A DNA stretch of 60,000 nucleotides, taken from positions 197,074 to 257,073 of the forward strand of contig NMRA01000088.1 of the NCBI GenBank assembly GCA_002633005.1, read 5' to 3'. Positions 11,101 through 22,198 of this stretch are shown here, in pieces. The translations under genes and the position numbers were made by a program. Each line of letters opens with the position of its first letter. Positions within the stretch are counted from its first letter, which is position 1. The stretch comes from Phoronis australis (lineage: Eukaryota; Phoronida; Phoronidae). Under the pieces are notes generated by a model. It had not been told where the DNA came from. It was given only the letters and a program-made list of their open reading frames with translations, and searched no databases.

Positions 11101-14100
11101 CGTTTTCGGAGGTTCTTGGGTCAACGGAACACTGTCTCGGTTTTTGTGATTGTGAAGCTAATTAGATCATAGAATTATGTAACTGAATTCAATTTCAACC
11201 AAAATTTTTTCGAATCGAGCATACACGAGACAGAAAACCATAACAGAATTAGTCGAATAATAATAATAATAACAAAAAGAGTAATAATAATAATAATAAT
11301 AATAATAAAATATAAGAACAATAATAATAAGAGGTAGAATAAAATTAATAATTATAATGATAATGATGTTGATGAAGATGATGATCAGACTATCTTACTT
11401 GAAAGATAAAAATTAGTACAACTGAAACTTGCTTAGTTGACGACTTATGATTGGCATCAAAATGCCATGGCAGTATGTTACTGATTTTTTAGAAGGACAA
11501 TTTTATTTTTCCAAAAAATTAAATTACATTATTCGCCTTTCTGGTTGCGTAGGCGTGACTGTCGTAAGATGTAAGACAGAGCTAAAATAGACCAAGCTTA
11601 ATTAAATCGGTCATTTGTCAAAAGCTTCGCGCAAAATTCTGAAGTTAACGTTTATAGTGCAAACATTTACATTCTATCACGACAGCAACCTGTAGTTCGT
11701 AGGTCTACTGCGGAAGCTGATATATCAAATGACAGAACGGTTCCTCATTATGATACGCACGAGTCGCTGAATCGTCCATACGAAATGCGACATTATGCAC
11801 AAACCACACAAACGTAAATCATGCGGTAAAATGTGGTCAGAAATCAATGTTAACCACTTGTTTTGACTTTGCTCGATGTTTTGTCAACTGTGCTCAAAGA
11901 AATTCGGAATGCTATATCTTCACAGTTGGAATATAAAATAATTTTCCCCTGTATTAAAGAAATTTGTATTTAAAAAGGCCATTTTCAAAAAAACGACTAC
12001 GTTGTCTGTTTCGATTTCGCTAATTGAAACATTCGACTACAATCCTCAACCCCAAAGGGTTAATTCAACAAAACTACCCAAGTTTAGGTTATGTGGCACC
12101 TTATCGACGAGTCTGTACATTTAGCCACATATCCACAAACTACAGAATTTTACTCAGCAAAAGTACATATTTTCTGAAAGTATAAATTCTATGGAGTTTG
12201 ATTTCTGACATTACGCCAATCTGATATTAAATGGGTCACGTGACCTTGCTTTTCAGGAAAATTTTCGGACAGATTCGGCTACCCGTGTATTCTCTGTTGG
12301 CCATTTTAGTTTCCGACAGAATAGCCATTGTCCGTCGATTATTCAAAACATGTGGCGGAGATACAGCTGTGTGTGACTGCCTTGTGAAGGTTTATTTTGT
12401 AATTTCTGGTGGTGCACCATCCTTTTGTTTCTATATTTCACATGTTTTATGAACTGATTGTAAAAACCTAAATACCCGAAGCTCTTGTGTAATTTACGAA
12501 GACACATGATCGGTTCTCGATGACGACTTCCGCCTTACAGACCAATCAGATGTCTTAGCTGGTTGATCCGGCGAAGTCAGCAGGTACAGACATTCTGTGC
12601 TCTAGACTGTCGAACACAAAGGGAAGGGTACATGCATTTTTAATACAAGCTCGAATTCCTCTTGAACGTGCTACGCACTTTACTCCGCCGTTCTGTATGC
12701 AACGTTTATTTCGCTCCCATAAGGATGGTCTTCATGTGCGTGAAATGTAATTCAATCAAGCACAATAACTACACGATATTAATTACAAATAAGATCCATG
12801 CCCTCGACACTAAAAACAAGCCAACATTCACTCTTATGGTGTAACCATTTTAGGCAATCTTAGAGTTGTTTAAGATTTTTTGACATATCGATGGGACTTT
12901 AAAAAATCCAAAAGATCTAGCACCCTATAAGGTGAGACTATCCAGATACCAAATAATATGAACAACTATCCAGATACCAGATAATATGAACAACTACCCA
13001 GATACCAAATAATAACTTTTCAGCGCGTTCGGTATACAGTATTGACTAGGTGAGATAAGTTCTTAATAAAAATGGCTAACCCATGTACTCGTTGTTAAAC
13101 AAATTAATTATTGCAATACTGTGATTTAAAGGTTTGGAGAGTGAAGTTTTCATCTGCTCTTTAATTGTGATTTGCAGTAATGTTGTCATGCAACGATAGC
13201 TGTCTTGATCACTTCAAACGAGGTGGTTATACATTTGTGTTATGAACGCTATACATCAATCATTCGTTCGTCCGATGAATGTAGGCATTAATCATCAGAA
13301 ATGACTGATGTGTGGCCTCACCATGTTAATATAACGCCGTTGAACATTTTCTGGAGATTTAACGTGATAGGTCATTTTAATCAAGGTATGACGGAGAGGG
13401 AAATATCCGAAACCTACAACATATGTTTCGTATTTTCTGTCGTATGCTGACTTTTTGACAGAACGTTATATGCATCAAAATATACCAATTTCATTCCAGC
13501 AAATAAATAATAATCTCCAAATGAAACTCGTCACCTTAAAGGCAAAAATCAAGGCGAATGACTTCGTCACCAAAGTATTCAAAATCTCCTGATGACTTCA
13601 CTCGTGGAATGTTGTCTCCCGTTGATATTGCGTCAGGTCGACGTGATAGTTTTTGATCAAGCCACCACTTCTGAGCAAATTGCTCCATCTCGATTTGTTA
13701 CACCAGATCGGATCAAATTATCCCTGTTTAAAGTTGCACATTTTGTTCCTGTGAAAGTGCGCTCACTACCTGATTAGTTACATTTGCAAACGTTGTGACT
13801 GCTCCCAAAAATTAAGTTAGCTTACATCCTGAAACACAGTCACTTTTGACAGTCGAAGTTAGGAACACTATAAACAATAGGCCCGTCGTGGATTCAACTC
13901 TCCTCTTTTGCGGAGGTAGAAAAATGCATTGCATGACTGACTTACTTACCAAAAGGTCAGGCACTCCTCTGTTGATTGACGAGAGAGCATCGATAGGTTG
14001 CTCATTCAGCACTAATTTGCCAATTTGTTGGTGTCAGCATTGCGACTCAAAATGGAATAACACGAGTTTTTGGTATTTCAATGATGAATTGAATGATAAT

Positions 14101-17100
14101 TAGGATATGAGATAGTGACTAGCAAATTTGCATCTGATGAAACAGGTGCCCGTTCTGTAGACGTAGTACTCTCGCGAAAAAGTAAGATCACGCAAGTCGT
14201 CGTGAGATATTGCCATGCATTACAAGCGAAGCACGTGGTCACCCTAGTTTTATTCGCGAGATCCTTGCATATACGGAACTTCAGCCGGGATCAAATGTTT
14301 GACAAATGTGTTGCGTTGTGGTAAATACTTCAGAATGAGAGAAACGCTATGGTCAATTTTGTAATGAAGAACTGAACCTTTCACGAGACTTCGAAAGAGT
14401 AATACGCTATTTAAAAAGCTCAAATGATGTCAGTAGTGAAAGAAATCTCAGTTCATTTAAATCAAAATACAATCAGCATAACGACTAACATAAATGAAGT
14501 TTAATATTGAATTTAATTAAGAGAATAAAATCTATCCGTGCATTGATATCTCTGGTCAGGTAGCCATGTAAGACACGCTTTTGGAAATACTACGAACACT
14601 GGCCTCATCTATACAGCACTTTCATCTCGTGAGATAGTCAATAACCATCCGAAGCACTTCAAGCGAAAGAAAATTTAAGACATGAACACATAACGCCAAA
14701 ACATCCATCAGGTTGTTTTCGGGACAAACGCAGCTGTTTTTGACGCTCAGTTTGAGCATTATTATTGGCTTAAGTTACTAATTGCTAGCTGCGTTTTGGA
14801 GGCAAAAATGTGTTACTTCTGAAGCGTTTGCTATCATGACATGAACTTTAAGCTTGCCACAAGGGCTCGCAAATCACCATATGCCCTGTCAAACTTTTTA
14901 ACGAAGTGCGGATAGTATCGCGAGTCTTGGAAAGTATACTATCATGGTTAAACACTAAAAAATGTCATTTGGAAAGTAATATAGGCTAGCGCGACAGCTT
15001 ACTAGCAACGGGTTTCCTAAATAGACGTCCATGAATTGCCCCGTGACATCATTTCCAAACAACAAACTCAAACGAACGTTGCCAGAAAAACGCGTGCGTG
15101 CACGTGTGCGTGTGTGAATGTCGACTAAGCTTTCTCTGAAATCAGTTGCAAGGCAATCGCGTTTGTTTGCCAAATTCATAACAGAATTTGGAAGTTTTAT
15201 CCTAAAAACGTCATGTTTGTGGAAATCACAACGATATGGAAAATCATGATTAAAAAACATTAAGTCACCTGGTTTCAAACATCCGGGCATTAGTTTCGTG
15301 CATACTGTGATCGTCAAAGATTTTTAAAATGGTCATCTTTATGGTTTGACTGATAATGCTTGCAAAAGTGAAAAAATCCGACCCTTGGTTATCTTAGATA
15401 ATTTTATTTTTTCTTAAATACATTTACGTGTGATCGTTTCATCTAGCATTTTGTGTGTTAATCGCGAATTTATGCAAGGCTTTGGAATATATGCAAGGCT
15501 TTGGAATTTATGCAAGGCTTTGGAATTTATGCAAGGCTTTGGAATTTATGCAAGGCTTTGGAATTTATGCAAGGCTTTGGAATTTATGCAAGTGAGAGTT
15601 CATAAGGTTTACCAGAGTTGGCACGCGACATTGTCTCCTCGTGTTTACTAGCCCTGTAGGCATGAAATACAACTTGCGTCAAAGACACATAGAAGCTTAC
15701 TGACGAGTCTATGTATTTAGCCATCTAGAAAACTACAGTGTAAAATATCTGAGACTACTGAGACTCCTGCACAGTTTGTCTTTTGACTTCTTACCAATCG
15801 GCCATTAATTGGATCGCGTGACCATGTCTTTTTAGTAAAATTTAGCAAAAGATACTGAAGTTCATTCATAGACAAACAACGGTATCATTTACATGTCGGA
15901 AATTTTATATGATACAAATGAAATCTCAAAGACCCTGTTGCAGTTTTATTTTTGTATAACTGAGTTCTTTTTCAAAATAGTCGTAAAAGCTTTACTTTTG
16001 ATATCCCCTTACGCAAGAGTGAAATATTTTTAGAAAATTGCTAACAATGCACGAAGCATAAATCTTAAAGTTTCACATGAATCGATGAACCGCTTAATAT
16101 GATTTCCGAAATATGTCAAATCTGGGCATTTTACTAGGGCCCTACCGAACCTTAGCAACATCTTTGTTACGACCCAGCGGTTTTGCACCACCTGGACCGA
16201 CCCTGCTTCTGTTTTCCATGAGAAGAGTCGGCCGGAGCTCAATGGGGGGCCCCTCATAACAGGACAATCAGCTCGCGCTTTGATTTTGGCCACGTGTCAT
16301 AATAAAATCTGCCTCATCTCCTAAATCAGATTAGAAATTATTTTTAGGCTTTTAAGACAAATGAACAGCGCGTTATTGATTAAGACCAGACTCGTTGGTT
16401 AGTTCCTTGTCGAAGTGGGCTCATTTCTACCAATGCCGAAGCAGTATTGCTGTAAGGGAAATTATAGGATAAATAAAATGCAATGACGTTGTTAAGAAAG
16501 AAAAAATAGTCTATATGTACGTCTGTGAAGATAGTTCTTTTTGACATCAGAGAATTCTTTATAGTGCTTAGAGTGGATTCTGTGAGGCACTAGAGTGCTC
16601 GAGCACCTCTCGGAATGACAGTGTCGTTACCATGGTCATGGATGACGTCATCACCTGTTGGCAAGAAAATATTCGAGACCCGACAAAATTCTTTACAAAA
16701 GGGAGTCTTTTCCGATTTAATTCCCACAAAGGAATTCTCTTTGGAAGTTCGAAATTCTATTGAAAATGCTCTCGTATAAGAATAGTGAAGGTGGTCTGAT
16801 ACACGCTGCAACAGATGTGCGCAGGCCGCTCACCGGTTTTACCAACTACAAAGATGTTTAGCATTGTTTCTATTTTTGAAACTTCGATTACATTTTTGAC
16901 AACATGCCATCTCTTCCTGCGCTCTTTCAGGCATAATGGGTTAACAGACAACTGTCTAAGAACGTCTACCAAATAGTCGAGTATATCGAATTAACCCCAG
17001 AAAAGGGCGATATTTCTGCGCCAAAAATCTACGAAATTGTGGCTTTTCGCCACTGTTACAGCTCCCTACTAATAGGTCTTCGAGTCCACTATCTAAATAA

Positions 17101-17404
17101 GTGGGTAACCTAATTATTCAGTTGCACTCACCGTTAAAAATATAACTGAGTACCCCGGGATCTGACCATACCTTTGAATTCCTATATCCGCCTAGGTCCC
17201 TTGGGCCATGTACCTAGAGCTTACCTGCCAGGACACCGTGAGTTCTGCCTTTGAGTCGATGTCGCAGATGTCATAAAGTGCTGCCGTTAGTTTCACGTTA
17301 GATGGACTCTGATAGGCTTCGTAGTTGCTCTGCGCGTTGCCAAACCGAAGGCATAATGTCAAAATCACCTGTAGTGTCCCGCTGAGAAAAACGTCTCTTT
17401 CCAT
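4989..17404 (-). CDS. signal-peptide protein with FN3 domains (partial gene model)
   Basis: A minus-strand gene that begins with a signal-peptide exon at 17404 and carries at least one well-formed and several probable fibronectin type III domains. The first domain is assembled from exons 17225-17404, 16970-17015 and 16834-16923, whose phases join (0, then 1). It runs from SPSNVKLTAALYDI through ELTVSW and LIRYTRLF to ETMLNIFVVGKTG. Further half-domain exons are seen at 10908-11003, 9724-9807, 7196-7344, 5965-6141 and 4989-5199. The model is incomplete: several first halves are not found, one gap of N lies inside, and the 3' end is unresolved (see 4631-4765). FN3 proteins with a signal peptide are cell-surface receptors, adhesion molecules or matrix proteins. 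A class I cytokine receptor-like gene is possible from the human map position of its neighbours, but I see neither the WSxWS motif nor the paired-cysteine pattern, so no symbol is given. Confidence 0.5.
5410..5640 (-). CDS. possible FN3-like exon, weak
   Basis: An acceptor (gtgtgttccag) at about 5640 opens a frame with YWSVSF, then FILDCSYL and LCILTAVCAYISN, which resembles the E-F-G strands of an FN3 domain. No clear donor is visible. The frame continues into the repeat sequence shared with 4349-4725. It may be chance. Confidence 0.2.
5965..6141 (-). CDS. candidate FN3-domain exon
   Basis: Follows an acceptor-like site (gataaattgcag) and reads SILRVTGLDFSECRHG, then a stretch ending FIIKLRKLNGFCCFRVLV and KVNNLKKSTPSK. 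The alternation of hydrophobic residues, the L-x-G before the F strand and the closing V-N-x-x-x-S-T-P-S resemble the end of an FN3 domain. No good donor precedes the in-frame stop at 5965, so the right boundary is unresolved. Confidence 0.3.
   Translation of the reverse strand, partial: SILRVTGLDFSECRHGLSDNGKDRRFIIKLRKLNGFCCFRVLVKVNNLKKSTPSKNQS
6165..6310. repeat. possible MITE or SINE fragment
   Basis: Contains ccctgtttagacgttttaaaac at the left and ggccgtttacacacacacg at the right, a pairing seen in small inverted-repeat elements. The inverted match is weak and no target duplication is visible. Confidence 0.3.
6588..6618 (+). repeat. tRNA-like B-box remnant
   Basis: The string gaggttccgggttcgattcc matches a pol III B box exactly (GGTTCGATTCC). 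There is no A box or acceptor stem in the right place. This is probably the remains of a tRNA-derived SINE, not a tRNA gene. Confidence 0.4.
6746..6954. other. assembly gap (209 N)
   Basis: Run of n. Apparent open frames through it are artefacts. Confidence 1.
7196..7344 (-). CDS. candidate FN3-domain exon, weak
   Basis: Acceptor atgtagtatcag and donor aca|gtgagg bound a 149-bp frame. It starts with two bases, as required after an exon ending with one (such as 9724-9807), and leaves in phase 0, as required by 5965-6141. It reads KMKITLDTPYIG and later LCNVRQLRAGLFLC. Phase compatibility on both sides is the main support. The domain resemblance is modest. Confidence 0.25.
7401..7485. mobile_element. 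short palindromic element related to 20398
   Basis: Starts ctcgctggttccctgcgtg and ends cgtaggggaccagcaag, an imperfect inverted pair around ~80 bp. The left arm matches both inner arms of the large inverted repeat at 20290-21090, so these belong to one element family. Confidence 0.6.
7562..9723. other. non-coding; one small MITE copy, no exon supported
   Basis: Presumed intron or intronic flank of the minus-strand FN3 gene. Apart from the element at 8480-8605 I see no exon with both domain resemblance and splice sites. Confidence 0.35.
8480..8605 (+). mobile_element. MITE-like element, family D copy
   Basis: Shares with 14147-14290 the ordered strings ctcgcgaa, gcaagatcacg, ccatgcat, gcaagcg and a closing cttgcgtcttcgga. 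The third member at 11010-11110 is inverted. The ends are loosely inverted (ccgtagac/gtctacgg type). Confidence 0.5.
9724..9807 (-). CDS. FN3-domain exon
   Basis: 84-bp minus-strand exon between the acceptor ctttatacag and a GTTAGAG donor. It enters with two bases and leaves with one. It encodes NGAIMETYKVVNSTSE, the N-G-x-I-x-x-Y-x-V signature of the FN3 C strand. Symmetric phase 1 is usual for FN3 exons. An in-frame stop lies just past the donor, so the exon cannot be longer. Confidence 0.45.
10908..11003 (-). CDS. candidate FN3-domain exon
   Basis: 96 bp, phase 1 at both ends, donor GTATAA. Reads SPVLNEGIWRIKAIFVKY then SLWTLNQSYWETEG, which fits the B-C region of an FN3 domain. A caution is that the would-be acceptor (tgtctatgaaag) lies at the end of a dispersed repeat (11010-11110). 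Either the repeat inserted next to a real exon or the splice site is accidental. Confidence 0.3.
11010..11110 (-). mobile_element. MITE-like element, family D copy (inverted)
   Basis: The reverse complement contains gcaagatcgcgaaag, gcgagatatcgtcatgcatt and aagcacgtgaccacactag, matching the copy at 14147-14290 in the same order. Confidence 0.55.
11256..11395. repeat. (AAT)n microsatellite and degenerate flank
   Basis: Runs of aat/taa triplets interrupted by a few substitutions, then gat-type triplets. Confidence 0.9.
12098..12255 (+). mobile_element. dispersed repeat family E, copy 1
   Basis: Ordered strings tatcgacgagtctgtacatttagcca, aaactacag, a ttttctgaaagtat region and gggtcacgtgacc recur at 15697-15850 (same direction) and, inverted, at 27537-27730. 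Length is ~150-190 bp and it is non-coding. Confidence 0.6.
12944..13018. repeat. ~29-bp tandem repeat, ~2.6 copies
   Basis: Unit caactatccagataccaaat plus aatatgaa, repeated with single-base changes. Confidence 0.85.
14147..14290 (+). mobile_element. MITE-like element, family D copy
   Basis: The left end gttctgtagacgtagtactctcgcga is inverted at the right end (ttcgcgagatccttgcatatacggaac), giving ~25-bp imperfect terminal repeats around ~145 bp. Copies are at 8480-8605 and, inverted, at 11010-11110. Confidence 0.6.
15473..15594. repeat. 19-bp minisatellite, six copies plus partial
   Basis: Unit tgcaaggctttggaattta repeated six times almost perfectly, then a truncated seventh. Because 19 is not a multiple of three, the frame cycles every three units and stays open, which produces a spurious repetitive peptide on the plus strand. 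Confidence 0.95.
15697..15850 (+). mobile_element. dispersed repeat family E, copy 2
   Basis: Contains gacgagtctatgtatttagcca, aaactacagtg, and ggatcgcgtgaccatg in the same order and spacing as 12098-12255. Confidence 0.55.
16834..16923 (-). CDS. FN3 domain 1, third exon
   Basis: Enters with two bases after the exon at 16970-17015 and leaves with one before GTGAGC. Encodes RRKRWHVVKNVIEV, then SKIETMLNIFVVGKTG, the E, F and G strands of FN3. The acceptor (gcctgaaag) is not strong. A phase-1 intron at a domain end is typical of FN3 genes. Confidence 0.4.
16970..17015 (-). CDS. FN3 domain 1, second exon
   Basis: 46-bp exon with acceptor gatttttggcgcag and donor GTAGAC. Phase 0 joins it to the first exon, giving SWQ followed by KYRPFLGLIRYTRLF (proline, G-x-I, C-strand tyrosine). 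A stop follows a few codons after the donor in this frame, so splicing is required. Confidence 0.45.
17225..17404 (-). CDS. signal peptide and start of FN3 domain 1
   Basis: First coding exon, 60 codons, ATG at 17404, donor CAG|GTAAGC, phase 0. Residues ~5-24 (VFLSGTLQVILTLCLRFGNA) are a signal peptide with likely cleavage after NA or AQ. Residues ~33-60 start an FN3 domain: SPSNVKLTAALYDICD then ELTVSWQ, with the invariant B-strand tryptophan just before the intron. This is the best-supported exon of the gene. Confidence 0.6.
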
Positions 17405-18700
17405 GTCTGTTTTCTGTTATGATTTGCAAATCATTAATGAGATAGAAAATCCTCACGAGACAACGCGATTTCCAAGCGTACTCGCGTTTGTCCTTAGTCA
17501 GTCCTTTGACCTCTTCAGCAGAGTACAGATACCAGGGTATAAACTAATTAATCGAAGGTTGTCATTTCTTTTGTAACATCTTCGTCGCTTCAAACATCTT
17601 TTCCCGTAGATAATAGCAACAATTCCCAAGGACTACAGCAATAGCGTGCTCCGGTGCAGCTCGAACGACCCTCTCGCGTGCGATCGTACATTAAAACTGA
17701 CAGATCGCCTTCAGATCATGCTTGAGTTCGCTACAGCTCAAACTTATCCATATCGATTTATGAACTGAACTCGTACCTACATACTTGCGATAAAACTGAT
17801 AATGTGGTTATCGCAAAGTGGGATTAAGCACCCCGTTATGTAACGTTCAAGCTATCAAAACGGATGAAATTTATGAAATGTTATGAATCTCATTACCTCG
17901 ATGGATTCTATTTGACTAAGTGAAAGGATGAATTGAAACACGATAGCTATGTTAATGTAGTTAATTAATTATTCAAAATTTTTCATTTGCGAACCGCACA
18001 AAGTGATACGAGAAAAACACTCGTAGCGATTGAGGCAGACTCTATACAATAAGCAAGTCCAAAAATAGATTAAAACCGCTACAAACTAATTAATGGAATT
18101 AACTAATTGGAGAATCTTTATTTTCAATTTCAACCATTTTAAATTGGTTTTGAATTGCTTGGAATAGAAACTAGGGGATGTTTATTCACAAAGTTTTGAA
18201 TAGTTTCCACGAACACGTCTATGTGTAGTCGACAATATTAACTTCGACAAAAGTAGGCGGTGTTACGATCGCCGCAAATAAATATTCTTTACGAAGAGTG
18301 TCACATGACCTAAATTTCCTAGAATGCGACGAAAATAAACAAGTGTCACCGAGCCGCTGAAGCCGAGGAAAGAAAAAACAGGATCTAAATTGCGAGAACT
18401 AAAAAACACAACATCATCGCGCAATTTTCGAAAAAATCCACAGACTAGAGTCAAGTTTGCTTTTGTGCCCTACAGTTGCAATTTGTTTACAACTATTCGC
18501 TTAGGGATGACAACTGAAAAAGCAGTTTTAATTGGTTCCTGTTTCAACAAGGTGGGGCCCCTTGTTTTCCACGAGACCCCAAGCTGTTAGCCTATTTACC
18601 TGAAAGACATTCTTTCAATTACATTCACCAAACAGGATGAGTTTCGTCTCTCGAAAGACATGACTAAAATATAAACATTTCTTAACTTTCAGCCCTGTTC
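17405..18700. other. non-coding upstream region, nothing recognised
   Basis: Lies 5' of the FN3 gene start. No exon or clear promoter element seen on either strand. Confidence 0.35.
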
Positions 18701-18858
18701 AATGGCGGATTTAGGGGTTTGGGCAAGGGGGCCATGACTTTCCCTAAAATTCTCCCAGATTCCATTTGGCAGTTCGGGGGTACGAATGTCTGACGGGCAA
18801 AATCCTGGCTAATACTCTGCGCTACCCCCCAACTCAAAATCCTGGATCTGCCCTGCTG
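18701..18858 (+). mobile_element. MITE-like element, family B copy 1
   Basis: Starts ggcggatttagggg and ends aatcctggatctgcc, an inverted pair. The interior (attctcccagattccatttgg, ttcgggggtacgaatg, aatcctggctaatactctg) is nearly identical to 34421-34579, in the same orientation. The gtggcggatc-type end is common in invertebrate non-autonomous elements. Confidence 0.8.
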
Positions 18859-20289
18859 CTTGTGTCACTTTACTAGTACTTAAAAAATAATAAGTGGTTG
18901 GGTTTCCTCGGAATCCTCATTACATACACAGTAGAATGACTACCCATAATGCATGAGTCAGCTGTCACTCACTACGGTGGCCATTTTAGGTGGTGGTGCA
19001 CCACCAAAAATAGAAATAAAAGTAAAAAATCATTATAAACTCATTTAAGTTTGAAATTATTTGGAGTTGTGTTTAATGAGTATAATTTGGGTTAAGTTTC
19101 AGCTGAACTATCTTGCTTTAAAATCCGTTTTATGAAGTTTTTAACCAAAATCAAGCGGAAAAGTATCATAATCCAGTACTGTCGAGTCCCCTTGGAGCTC
19201 AATGCAAAAATCGTGTGATCTATGTAGTCTGTATAACGATACACTTGAAATTGTTTATTTGTAGTGCGGAGGTGAGGAGGCCGAAAGTGACGTCGGCTAT
19301 TTTAAAAAATAACAAAACCTTTAGCGTGTCGATTTCACCAGAAATCAATAAGTTTCTGCAACGTATAATCGCCTCCATATTCTGAAAGTTAAGTGGGGAT
19401 CCGTGACATGTTTTCTCAGTTATGGGAATGAGTTTGCCAATAGAAACCTTCAAACATTCAAATATTCAAACGTTGATCGATCGATTGCACTGAGAGTTTT
19501 TATATCAAACCCAATAAACCTTCCGCTCACACAGAGCAGCCGGCTATTATACCAAAAAGCTCGCATAGCGTTCTAAACTTTTGGTTGCACTTTGATTCTC
19601 GGCTGCAATACCATCATCGACACTAAAACGAAAGAAATAATTTTTATATGAATACGTAACTGGGATAAAGGGATCCTGCTATCGGATGGATGAAAAGGCT
19701 CTTAATTGTTGATTATAACTTCTAATTTCAAGTCAACAAGAAGTTAAACGCAACTGTCCCTTGTATAATAGCCTATATTTGCCCGAGGTTCAACGCAGGG
19801 GATCACAAACATTCGCCCACACGGTGTATTCATTGACTATGGCTTTGTTTAGATGCACTGATTTCACATGGCCTCAGACTCGCATCCTTATTTCCTGTTT
19901 ATCACGTATGGTACCTCATGTTTTCATGCTTTGAAACATTTCAATAAATGACTCACCTTCCTTCAGACTATCAGTGCAAGCATTTGCGTTGTATGTGAAG
20001 GCAGTCTCCCCGCAGATAGGCTCTGGAAATTTCTAGGGGCCCAGTATCTCCTTATAATATTAATATCCTTTAGCCAGCGAGGCCTTTGCTATGCATAATA
20101 AATTAACTAGATGATCTTTACTCTACGGAAAGGCTTACATGCAACTTTTCAATGTCATTTCAAAGACAAGCTACTAAGGTTACGTGAATGCCGTGTATTT
20201 TAAATGAGAATAAGTAATTTTGGCTGTAGATTTTAGCGAGGTCCTAGCGCTATTGAATTCTATCCAGTCTTCCGCCACAAAATTTTATG
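18859..20289. other. intergenic, nothing recognised
   Basis: Low-complexity AT-rich stretches, with no supported exon, RNA or element. Confidence 0.35.
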
Positions 20290-21090
20290 AAATTTAATCG
20301 CGACTCACAATAGGTGTGATTTCTGGACTTGAATATAACAGGCAAATAGTTATTTTTCGAGACCAGGGTCTTCAAGTTGACTCATTTTATTCGCCCTCGC
20401 TGGTTCCCTGCGTGTCCGCTAGGGGGTAGAGAACACGCAGGTATCATTTAATTTTCCTCTGGAATTTTTTTACACCGGCGTTTCAGATTGGCTGGTCGAA
20501 TTCTCAACAGGTAGCGCTTTACGCAAACAAACTGGGATGACTGATGGAGGAAGAGTAAATGTAGTCAGTTGTACAGACAAATCGGTGCTTAATTCATGTT
20601 CAAGAAACGCGAAACAGAAAATTGTGGTTGCGCCTTTTCGGAGTGCATTTTTCTGCTGTCGGTGACTTTTGTTGACGTTGCTGTCTTGTATTCACACAGT
20701 ATGAACAACACACCGGTTAAATCGGGCAGATATGTGTTTATTGTACATGCATCTGCTTCAAGCACGCGGTTATTAAACAAAACTGCAGAAACGAAATAGT
20801 TGCTGTTACGGCACTTGCTTGACAAGGCTAAAAAATCGTTCATATAGCCCGAAATTCCCTTTCTTTGTTGTAAAGCTAACCAATGACCGCCGAGGTTACA
20901 TCAACCAGTGATAAAACACGTGCTACTGAATGATACTTGTGTGTTCTCTACACGCAGGGAACCAGCGAGTTTATTCGCCTAGCATGGTCTCGAAAAATAA
21001 CGAACTATCATATCTTTAAAGGCAAGACCAAAAATCACTTTTCACGTGAATAAGGAACATGATGATTCCAATTTTATAAAAGTAAATTGT
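20290..21090. mobile_element. large inverted-repeat element
   Basis: Two arms of ~130 bp face each other. The left has gtgatttctgg, gttatttttcgagacca, ttattcgcc and ctcgctggttccctgcgtg (20318-20420). The right has the same strings inverted (20939-21045). The arms are imperfect. The ~500-bp interior has a small plus-strand frame (20596-20799) of no known family. The inner arm sequence recurs at 7401. Confidence 0.65.
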
Positions 21091-22198
21091 CTAAATCACT
21101 AAAAATTTCGTTTTTGGCCCAATGCTGGTTAATTACTGTTTTAATATTTGCGTGTATGACCGTCCGCTCCTAGCAGCGAAACAAGTGCGGGCGCTCTATC
21201 AAAGACCGCATTATGGGCGGGGAAGATCCAGTGCGATACCTGAACAGCAGAGAAAATTTGTACCAGAGACAATTCCACTTTTGCCGACACTACCGGTGGT
21301 CATTTCTTTCATTCATTGAGAATGTCACAATTGGCTAAATCTAAAATAATGCTTATCCACTGTAGATGATATGCGAGAGGGCGAAAAATTACCCAGGACG
21401 ATACCGCCTGAACGTGAGACCCTAACCGAGAAAGCAAAATGTGCACACGAGTTGGCGACTTGTCCTTACCGACCACTCTTATGAAAGCTAGGATTTTGTG
21501 TTATCTACTTGCTTACAAACACGCAGAGCGACAACTGTTAATCAAAACATTCTCAACGTTTGAAACCACAATTTCACAGTTTCATAACGAGATACGTAAC
21601 GGTCTCGTTATTCCGTCAGAGCAAGCTGATCACGAAATAGTTTGACCTCAGTGTTCTCCATCGTCACAAAATGCCGGTGAAGCGTTTCCATTAGAGATCA
21701 CGTGCGTGTTTAGATTCACGTGCCTGCACTCGAAACACTGTGTTTAAAATGATTTCGCTTGTAGGCCCCTATGTACGTGGTTGCGCATAAACTTCAATTA
21801 AGTTGAAAGGCAAAGCTGATCTCTATTATAATTGAGCTATGGGAGCAAGTGCCAAACTGGTTATGTGTTTTTCAATTTTAAATGTATTATTTTATCTGCT
21901 TGAAATTGAAATCATGTCGACACACCTTCAACCTCAACTCGCAAGTTATTCAAATTGGTTTTACTCAAATATGTCGCATAAGCAAGCGCGTAAAATCAGA
22001 TAGGTACAGTTTTACAGTCAAACGTAAGGGTTTTTAATATGCAATAGACAACTGTCGTCTTGGTTAACTGCATGAGATTGTTTTCCCAATCACCCAAAAC
22101 GCAGCATGTAAAATATTGACTGAGTGTAAAAAAAAACGAAAATGCACGTATTAGCTGGTATTCTGAAAATGTCAGTCTTGTTACGTAAAATTATGTCG
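21091..22198. other. intergenic, nothing recognised
   Basis: No supported exon. Probably holds the 3' untranslated region of the minus-strand gene that ends at 22199. Confidence 0.35.

Noticed and set aside
12558-12575. ctggttgatcc, like the 5' end of 18S rRNA
   Set aside because: Only about 11 bases match the eukaryotic small-subunit start and the following sequence diverges at once. No rDNA follows.
13951-14012. Exon ending in a strong GTAAGT donor (VPDLL) at ~13950, minus
   Set aside because: The donor is good, but the frame upstream is soon closed, the acceptor candidates are weak and the peptide is not FN3-like.
16030-16293. 87-residue minus-strand frame (AKIKARADCPVMRGPP...)
   Set aside because: Arginine and tryptophan content looks plausible at first, but no splice borders in phase with the FN3 gene and no family resemblance.
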